From Cucumis sativus (lineage: Eukaryota > Streptophyta > Magnoliopsida > Cucurbitales > Cucurbitaceae): a stretch of DNA of 64,000 nt. Shown here piece by piece: positions 56,402 through 64,000 of this stretch (positions are counted from its first letter, which is position 1; every line of letters starts with the position of its first letter). The position numbers and the translations under genes were made by a program. Location of the stretch: contig NC_026656.2 of the NCBI RefSeq assembly GCF_000004075.3, forward strand, positions 806,001 to 870,000, written 5' to 3'. The notes under the pieces were generated by a model. It had not been told where the DNA came from, searched no databases, and saw only the letters and a list, made by a program, of their open reading frames with translations.

Positions 56402-59197
56402 ATGTTTAGGCTCTGGAAATGGTATCAGAACTGTCTCACCTTCCATCCTGTCAAGACCCAAGTCATCAGTTCCGGCTTTTTATGGGGTACTGGCGACATT
56501 GCTGCTCAATACATTACTCACTCCGCCACTAAAACCCATCTTCCAACTTCTGTGAGCATCAATCCCTTCATTTCCCTTTTCGCTTTTATAGTAATTTTAT
56601 TGGGTTTTCTTTCTTGACTCCTTATTTGTGCTAAGGGGTTTTTGTTTTCATTGATCGGAGTTTTCTTGTTGACTTGATTCTTTTTCTGTTCTTGTCTTGT
56701 TTCTGTGTTAATTTCGGTTTGGAGCCATGGAATATGTATTTATCTTGTTTTTGCTAGTCCTAACCGATAATCTGCTTCTGTTGAGGCAAGAAATTACTGT
56801 TTATGTGATATTTTCTTTCGAGGAATCATAAGGGAAAGGAAAAGGGTTTTGTTCATGTGTTTCTTGATTGCATATTCAGGTCAATGGTATTTTGTTGCCT
56901 TCAGTGAATTTTTGAAGTCTCTTGATTAATTGATTTTCTTGGGGTGCGGGATATCGTTTTGTGTCTGAATGTATAGGAAGGATATTTGTTCTCAGTTTTT
57001 GGCAACTTTTTTAAAGGTAATATTTATGTGTACAATGTAGATTCTTCCTGTATTATAGTCTTTAGTTGAGTTTGATTTAGGTTTTGGAATAGTGAAATGT
57101 GTATTGGGCTAATTAAAGGCATTTTCACGTTCTTTGTATTGTTTAGTTAGATTATTTTTTGGTAGAAATTTGGATATTCTTAAATTACTTAGAAGTACCA
57201 CTTTCAAGAGTTATCCAAAAATCACTATTCTTAAAAGCTAGTTTCAAATTTCATCCAATCTTTTTTCTTCTGAAGTAAGGAGTAGTCTGAGAGAATTTTA
57301 CTTAGAACTACCGCAGATGCTGAATTTCACTCTTGGGGAACATCCCTTCAAGAAGGAGAGAAAAGCCCTCTAGATAAGGAACCACCTATCTCGGATTTCT
57401 TTTTTTATGATATATTTAATTTGGTTGTTTCTTGGTGCAAATATTCCCCCTTTTTCTTCTCTTTATCTATTCTTCCCTCCTCTTCAATTGTAGGGGTCTT
57501 TTGTTATCCGTTTCATGGGGATCTTTTGTAATTCATCTATATATCCTTCTGCTGACCGTTGTGTTCTTCTGCTTCTCTTGCCCCTTTGAGGCCTACTGCC
57601 TCTTGCTAATGGTTGAACCTCATTCTTGAACATCCATCAAATAACAGTTTCTTAATTGTCAATCTTCTTGTCAGTTCGCTAACCACTTACCTGCTCGTAG
57701 TTCAAGTTTGGCGTGATTATCTTGACTATCAATTTTTTTAACGCTGCTCCATGTAAGTGTAAACTGGATATAATCCTTTTCTGACCATAGAGATGCCGTT
57801 TGCAGCTCTAGATCTATAATCAAGTTTTTAAATCTGTGACTGAGATTACGCAATAGATACTAAAGCAGTCATCTATTTTTTGTTCTATTTTCATATTTTA
57901 GTTTTGCTCTTTTATTTCACCTCAACTGTCTCTGGTTTTTACCTTAAGTAGCTGCTACATGGTGCTCTTATATTGCAACTGAACTGATTCCTTTTTGTAG
58001 TCAGATGCTGTAGAAGAGTTCAAAATCAACTGGAAACGTGTTGGAATCACAAGCATGTTTGGTTTCGGTTTTGTTGGACCTGTCGGCCACATGTGGTTTG
58101 TTTCCTTTTATCTTTTCCTTTTCAACTTGCCATATCTATCATCTTTGTTACTTCAAGAATCGCTGCGTTGATTCTGAACTTTGATTTTCAAGTATATGGG
58201 TGGATATTTGATATGTGGTCGCGTTATCTTTACTTTCCACTCATGTCTCCCTATATTTTCAGAAAGACAACATGGTTCTACTATATCTGTTATCTTCAAT
58301 TATCATATTTTGTGAATGCATACATCGTTCCCCTTTTATCTTTTGTTTGCTTAAGCCCTTTTGAGTACACCATACTATTGCATACTATGTTGAAGGAATC
58401 AATAATATTACTTATTACACATAGTGTTATCTCAGACGGCTCAAGTTTTTAAAGGATAATGTATCTAAGTTTCTTAGTATATATCAATATTCATTGATGC
58501 TTTTGATAATTTTGGTTCCATGAGGCTTGGGGTACGATATTCTTAAATTGTGCAACTTGTGTTTGAGTTTATATAACCGTCGGCTTTAGGTTTAGAAACC
58601 TCAAATTTGGGACATGTTACTTAGGCTCAACTTATTAAATGGTTTAAATATAATTCACTCAATTCGTTAACATTAGGTCATATAAAGTTTTCCTTTGGAT
58701 GTAAAGTACTATTCTTCATTGGAATGATTGATGTAAAATGCTTGTTTTCTACTCTTACATTATGTGTGTACACCGATTCCTAAGACATTTGATCCTTTGA
58801 CAGGTATGAAGGCTTGGACAGATTTATAAGGCTAAAACTTCAGCTACAGCCAAAATCAGCCAAATTTGTTGGGGCAAAACTGGCAATGGATGGTCTAATC
58901 TTTGGCCCAATCGATTTAGTTTTCTTCTTCAGTTATATGGGATTTGCCAATGGTAAAGATGTTGCTGAAGTGAAAGAAGACTTGAAGAGGGACGTCCTCC
59001 CCGCATTCATCTTGTCGGGTACAGTGTGGCCGATCATTCAGGTTGCGAACTTCCGATACGTGCCAGTGAGGTACCAACTCCTCTATGTTAATATGTTCTG
59101 CTTGTTGGACAGTGCTTTTTTGTCATGGTTTGAGCAACAAAATGATGCTCCTTGGAAGCAATGGTTTACTTCTTTTAATCCTTTTAAAGATAGATAA
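56402..59197 (+). CDS. Mpv17/PMP22-family membrane protein
   Basis: Exons 56402-56551, 58001-58095 and 58804-59197 join to 212 residues. The family pattern is clear: W..Y...L..HPVKTQ at the start, FLWGTGDIAAQ in the first membrane segment, then GPVGHMWYEGLDRFI. The C-terminal signature follows: SGTVWPIIQVANFRYVPV, RYQLLYVNMF and DSAFLSW. Four hydrophobic segments are expected. Members sit in the peroxisomal membrane (PMP22) or inner mitochondrial membrane (Mpv17, Sym1) and are thought to form small channels. The sequence shows no plastid signal, but organelle choice cannot be read safely. The ATG at 56402 is the best start because HPVKTQ at residues 15-20 sits where other family members have it. 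Confidence 0.93.
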
Positions 59198-60872
59198 GAG
59201 ATTTTGAGACCTATCTTCTCAATCTCAGCCTTCCTTTTTTTCTCCCTTTTTTCGATTCATCACATTGGACTGAGGAATATGCTGATTTGTTCCCTTTATA
59301 ATAGACTGTGAAGATATTTCTAAGCCACATTTGTGCAATCTCTTTGTGTGTTTCAATCAATCATCATGCCCTGTTTTAATGAAATACAGCCCATAGATTT
59401 ACCTCTGCATTCTCAATTTTGACCCTTGTGTTTCTCTAGAGGAAGCAACACTAGTTCTATTATACTTTATCATTTTTCCTTGGGGCATCCCGTTTAAGTT
59501 TTTTTTTTTGCTATATGTGAAAATGGTTTCAATTTTTTTTTTCTATTCACAACAATTTCTCTTTCATTTTTGTGTTTTTAAAATTTGATTTTAGTTCATA
59601 GGTTTATATTTAGCTTTGTATTATGGAAAGAAAAAAGAAAAAAGAAAAGCAGCTTCTTGTTGTAATTGAACTCTAGGTCCTGAATTTTGTTCTTTTATTT
59701 GATTTTGCTCTATCAAGTCTTTGAATTTTGTGTCCACTCGATAGATCTCTTAGCGTATAGTTTTGTCTAATAGGTTTTGACGTATTCAATTTTTTTAATT
59801 AATGAATTCACTAAATATGAAATTCATATTTAAGGGTTTGTTGGACGTGAAATTTATATTTATATTTAACAACTCAATAAAAAAGTTTATAATTTTAAAA
59901 AATATCATGGGTTTATTAGCACAAAATTGGACCGTTGCTAAAACTTATGATCTATTATACACTTTCAATTTTATGGAATTTTATGCCCAATAAATGTTTA
60001 AAACTGTAATTTTGTGACTTAAAATGACTCAATTATTTATTTTTAAATAAAATCAAATATTTCAAATTGGAATTGTTATCTGTTTCAAATTATGTTTTTA
60101 AGGGGGAGGAGGCTTCAAGTTTAGAAATTAAGAGATAATATACATTGGGAATTACATTTAAAGTTATTGAACAAGTCCCTTTGATAGGAAGTTATTGAAC
60201 AAGTCCATTTGGAAATAAAAATAACTAGCCTTCAAAAATAATAAAAAATTAGTAACTACAATTACTTAAGAATTAAGTCACACTCGAAATAAATCTGTGC
60301 TTCAAATTCTCACCAAGTTCATCTCGATTTGCCTTTTATACAATTTTGGCTTTAAGTTTGTACAAAAAGTTTCAAAATCACCTTTCAATTTCTACTACCA
60401 AGACTGGAAAAGTTGTTAAATAAATAAGCAAAAGAAATACCTCAATTTTAGATTTATGTTCAAATCAATAGAAAAAATTTGCAACAATAGCTTTCTAGAA
60501 CAAAATTCATGGATTAAAACAGAATATTAAAATTTTAAAATATAAGATATAATAACATGCAAGCTCCAATGATGACAAAAATATAAACAAAAATAATATT
60601 TGCCCATACAAGGAATAAGTCATATGACAAGTTGGAGGATATGCCTAAGGCAAATGAAGAACCATGTTACTTGTAATTTGTATTATAAGCAAATAATATT
60701 GATAATAACAATAATAAATACAATGTGAAAACAAGATATCCAAAGAAAGGGAAAAAAATGGGTTAATTCAATATGAAAATGATGCCTTTTTTTTCTTCTT
60801 GTAACAATCGAAGTCAAGAGAACAGCCTGTGTTCGTTTCTTTACATAGAAAATTTAAAACAAAGCCTTTGTT
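59198..60872. other. Intergenic region between convergent Mpv17-like and PERK genes
   Basis: Probable 3' UTR of the Mpv17-like gene, then AT-rich DNA. An imperfect short repeat ('attgaacaagtcc' twice, near 60166 and 60193) was seen. No gene was recognised. Confidence 0.5.
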
Positions 60873-63800
60873 TCAAGAGCGTCCACTAAAGCCTCCACTC
60901 TCTTTCTTTGCTGTTCTCGTCTCCATTTCTCTTGTGGTTTGCCCTTCGCTGCTTGATCCCGACGGATACAGCCCGTACTCGCTTGTCGGTCCGCTGTACT
61001 CGCTGCTCGCTCCATATTCTGTGCTTCCCAATGCCACTTTTCTAAACTTTCTCAAGTCCTCGTTGTACTGATGGGTGTCGTAGTCCGAGCTTCCATGAGA
61101 ACTGTACATTGAGCTCTGCCCGGGTTTCACTCCTTCGTTGAGATCCGACAACGAAGAGTCTCCTTCGAGCGCTCGTACTACCTGCTCGGTTAACAGTTGC
61201 AGTGGTTTAATATATTATACACACACACATTGAGTACATTATTGGAGGTTTTCAACTGTGGTTATTACCTGACTCATTCGTGGTCGACGCTTGGCAGAAT
61301 GACGAACACAAGCAGCAGCGCAGGCAACCATGCGAGCCATTTCATTGTGGTTGTAGTTGTTCTGCAGCCTTGGATCGACCAAAACATCGAAGTTTCCATC
61401 TTCTAAAGCTCGGTTCATTAGCGGCCTAGCCTGAAATGGAAATGGTTTATAATGTTTACAATTTGCACCATCATATCGAGAGCAACAGAAATGAAAACAG
61501 TGAAGCTTCAGAAAAGATTACGACAATCATCCATGAGCAATACTAGAACTTACCCAGTCTACGAGGCTATCTTCCATAGCAGTATTACTCATATCGACTG
61601 GTCGACGACCAGTGATCAACTCCAAAAGCATAACCCCAAAGGAGAAAACGTCTGATTTTTCAGTTAGTTTGCCACTAGAGGCATACTCTGGAGCAAGATA
61701 CCTGAATGCAGAATGGGAGAGATTGAGAACAGAAGAAAATAACGAAAGATCTAATCAACATATTTAGAAATCTATCAGATTGTGTATGGCATCTCGAAAT
61801 GCTGCTCATGCTCGAATGTTGAATTTCATTTGGACGATTTTTTGGGAAGAGAGACATTCACGATGAAAATAACAACAATGATACTAGAAATTATTCTCAC
61901 GCAAGGGTATTGACATGAAACCTAATTCATTATAGAAACACAATAAGCAGTAAAGGGTAATCTTCCTCCGATGAAATTTGAAAATAACAGGATTCGAGAA
62001 AGGCCGTACCCAAAAGTACCCATCACTCGAGTTGATACATGGGTATTGACATCAGAGGTAAACTTTGCAAGTCCAAAATCAGCAACCTAGTAAAACAAAT
62101 CAGATTGGTCATCAGAACAAGAAGAATATGACAAATCCTTTAAGTTTCCGAATGGAGGTAATCTACTTTCAATGTCTAATCAGAGCAGTATAAATGAATG
62201 ACAAATGCGAACTCAGCTTCCAGCCAGAACAAAAAGAACACTACATTTCAATGTGTAAAACTAAACATCAATACCTTTGCTTCAAACTTGAAATCCAACA
62301 ATATGTTAGCAGCTTTAATGTCACGATGAATGATTTTCGGGTGACCTAATTAACAAAAATGTAATAATTAAATTCCTTGAACATATCCATATCGTCAATT
62401 CTATCAATTTACCATAAAACAGAAACATTAGATAACTTACAGTCCTCGTGAATATAAGCTAGTCCTTTTGCTGATCCTAAAGCGATTTTAAGTCTAGTCT
62501 GCCAATCCATGGTCGGCCGCCCTTTACCTGCAATGAAGGAGCTATACAATCATAACAAGCGACGCATAAAACTTTAGTTGAACTAACTTCTAACTCAAGT
62601 ACACAAGGAGATTTGCATATTACAATGAGAACGGTTGAAATGTGGCTATAGCATTACCATGTAAATGGAACTCCAAAGTGTTGTTAGCAACAAACTCATA
62701 AACAAGCAATCTTTGAGACCCAGTTATGCAATATCCAACCAAAGAAACAAGATGTTTATGATGAACTCGGCTGATGATATCAACTTCGGCTTGAAATTCT
62801 CGTTCGCCCTGCCCACTCCCAGCTTTCAACTGCTTGACAGCAACTTCCTTACCATTAGGAAGAACTCCCCTATGCACATATCCAAATCCACCTTGTCCAA
62901 GGAGATTCGCATCCGAGAAGCCGTCCGTGGCCATTGCCAATTCCTCATAAGTAAAAGTACTCTTTGAGAAACCATAGGCCATATGAGGGGGAGGTGGCGG
63001 AGGGAGCGGCGTTTCAGGCCCAGAATACATAGAGCCCGAACCTCCACTGCTACTCATATAGAGCGGAGGTGGAAGTGGAGGACGAATGCCAGTTGGTGAA
63101 TGCGGGGGTCGGGATGCAACTACCGGTGGAGGAGATGGCTTTGGCACCATCCCAACTAAAGGATCAGGCGGTAGAGGAGCATTGTTCTGCCATTGCTGCT
63201 GACCAGCATAAGGGTCAACTGTAAGCAACAAAATAGTTCAAACAAATAAGGTCATCTAAAATGTAGGATGCAAATAAACCGATGATCTCATTAAAGGCCA
63301 TCGCAGACAACAGTACAAGATCCATGAAATCAGAACTTCAATGAATTGAAAAAGAAACAATGTAGCAAATAAGAATTTGATCAATTCAAAGAAAGAACAA
63401 TAAGATGTCAATAAACCCTAGAAATTTTGAGTACTCTGAAATGATCCAAGTTTCCGGCGATCATTTTACCTTTAGGGTCAGGCGGAGGGTGTGGATAAAA
63501 TCCCTCTTCATCGCGTCGTCTTCTTCTTTTCTTTGTACAACAAAGGCATAATATACTCAGCAGAAGAACAATTACCACTCCACCAATTGCTATTCCGACG
63601 ACAAGTCCGGTTGATATATTAGACGAGGATGAGGAAGGCGTTGAGGGAGGAGGAGGAGGCGTTCTGGACGGAGTAGACGGCGTATGAGAAGTCGGAGGCG
63701 GCGGACTACGGCCAGTTGGTGGAGACGGAGAGGTAGTAGAAGACGGAGGAGGTGGAGAACTCGAAGGTCTGGACGGCGGAGGAGTGGAAGCCGGTGGTGA

Positions 63801-64000
63801 GGGAGTTGCAGTGGGCGGGGCGGGCTCTGGAGTAGACGGCGGAGGCCGTGATGGGGTGGCTGGAGGTGGCGCAGAAGTTGGCGGAGGCTGCGAAGGAGCT
63901 GGCGGCGATGCAGCGGTAGGTGGAGGTGGCGACGGAGTGGTAGTTGGCGGCGGTGTAGTAGACGGCGGCGGTTGTGCTGGAGTTGATGGGGGTGGAGCAG
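60873..64000 (-). CDS. PERK proline-rich receptor-like protein kinase (5' end outside window)
   Basis: Exons in transcript order: >64000-63470, 63218-62658, 62527-62441, 62345-62275, 62086-62010, 61701-61554, 61430-61269 and 61181-60873. The frame stays open to the right edge, so the start and signal peptide are missing. The visible N-terminal part is a Pro/Ser/Thr-rich extensin-like ectodomain with many SPPP and PPPT blocks. One membrane segment follows, [20 protein letters not shown], then a basic RRRRR stop. The kinase domain has [34 protein letters not shown] and [12 protein letters not shown], so it should be active. The tail is Ser/Tyr/Gly-rich. PERKs are thought to sense the cell wall through their proline-rich part. 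The intron pattern and sequence place it in the PERK family; the member number is not assigned. Confidence 0.95.
61215..61228. repeat. Short AC microsatellite in the last PERK intron
   Basis: 'acacacacacat' inside the 87-base intron between the last two PERK exons. Confidence 0.7.

Noticed and set aside
1-64000. CRISPR arrays, operons, prophage or other prokaryotic systems
   Set aside because: The window is plant nuclear DNA with spliced genes; no regularly spaced repeats or bacterial gene order were seen.

Overview
The window is nuclear DNA of a dicotyledonous plant. The genes are intron-rich, with GT-AG junctions and AT-rich introns, and they lie between AT-rich intergenic stretches carrying degraded retroelements and plant-type microsatellites. 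All the proteins I recognise are plant families (ROP GTPase, RopGEF, CDKF, TCX/CPP, COV1, PERK). A dispersed repeat built from 'atctatcactgatagac'-like and 'aaattttgctatatttgtaaat'-like phrases recurs. From memory this is common in cucurbits, so a cucurbit (Cucumis or a relative) is my best guess, not a demonstrated fact. No bacterial, viral, CRISPR or plasmid feature was seen.

Layout. (1) 65-124, minus: first coding exon of a METTL5-like rRNA methyltransferase that runs off the left edge. (2) 4420-6959, plus: type II ROP/RAC small GTPase, 8 exons. (3) 8312-10215, plus: CDKF;1-type CDK-activating kinase, 2 exons. (4) 12710-16711, plus: TCX/CPP (TSO1-like) DNA-binding protein, 8 exons. (5) 19441-27613, minus: peroxisomal multifunctional beta-oxidation protein of the AIM1/MFP type, 18 exons, ending in SKL. 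(6) 32680-35303, plus: short NFD6-like organelle protein, 3 exons. (7) 36563-39669, minus: RopGEF with a PRONE domain, 7 exons. (8) 45029-48172, plus: TRM/DUF3741-type protein, 4 exons. (9) 50419-54567, plus: COV1/LCV-type membrane protein, 7 exons. (10) 56402-59197, plus: Mpv17/PMP22-type membrane protein, 3 exons. (11) 60873 to beyond 64000, minus: PERK proline-rich receptor-like kinase, 5' end missing. I built each exon chain by hand. Every chain keeps frame across all its junctions, and the protein lengths fit the families.

The genes are independent transcription units, not an operon. Two belong to one pathway: the ROP GTPase and the RopGEF, about 30 kb apart, are a switch and an activator type for that switch. 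CDKF;1 and TCX both belong to cell-cycle control. Others act in organelles: MFP in peroxisomes, NFD6-like in mitochondria or plastids, Mpv17-like in an organelle membrane.

I found no new multi-gene system. The items most worth a second look are small-scale: a TRIM-like LTR array inside an MFP intron, the separate 45-nt MFP exon holding the SKL peroxisome signal, a GC-AG intron in the same gene, a minisatellite filling ROP intron 1, a 20-nt terminal exon in the NFD6-like gene, and two long poly-C runs in introns.
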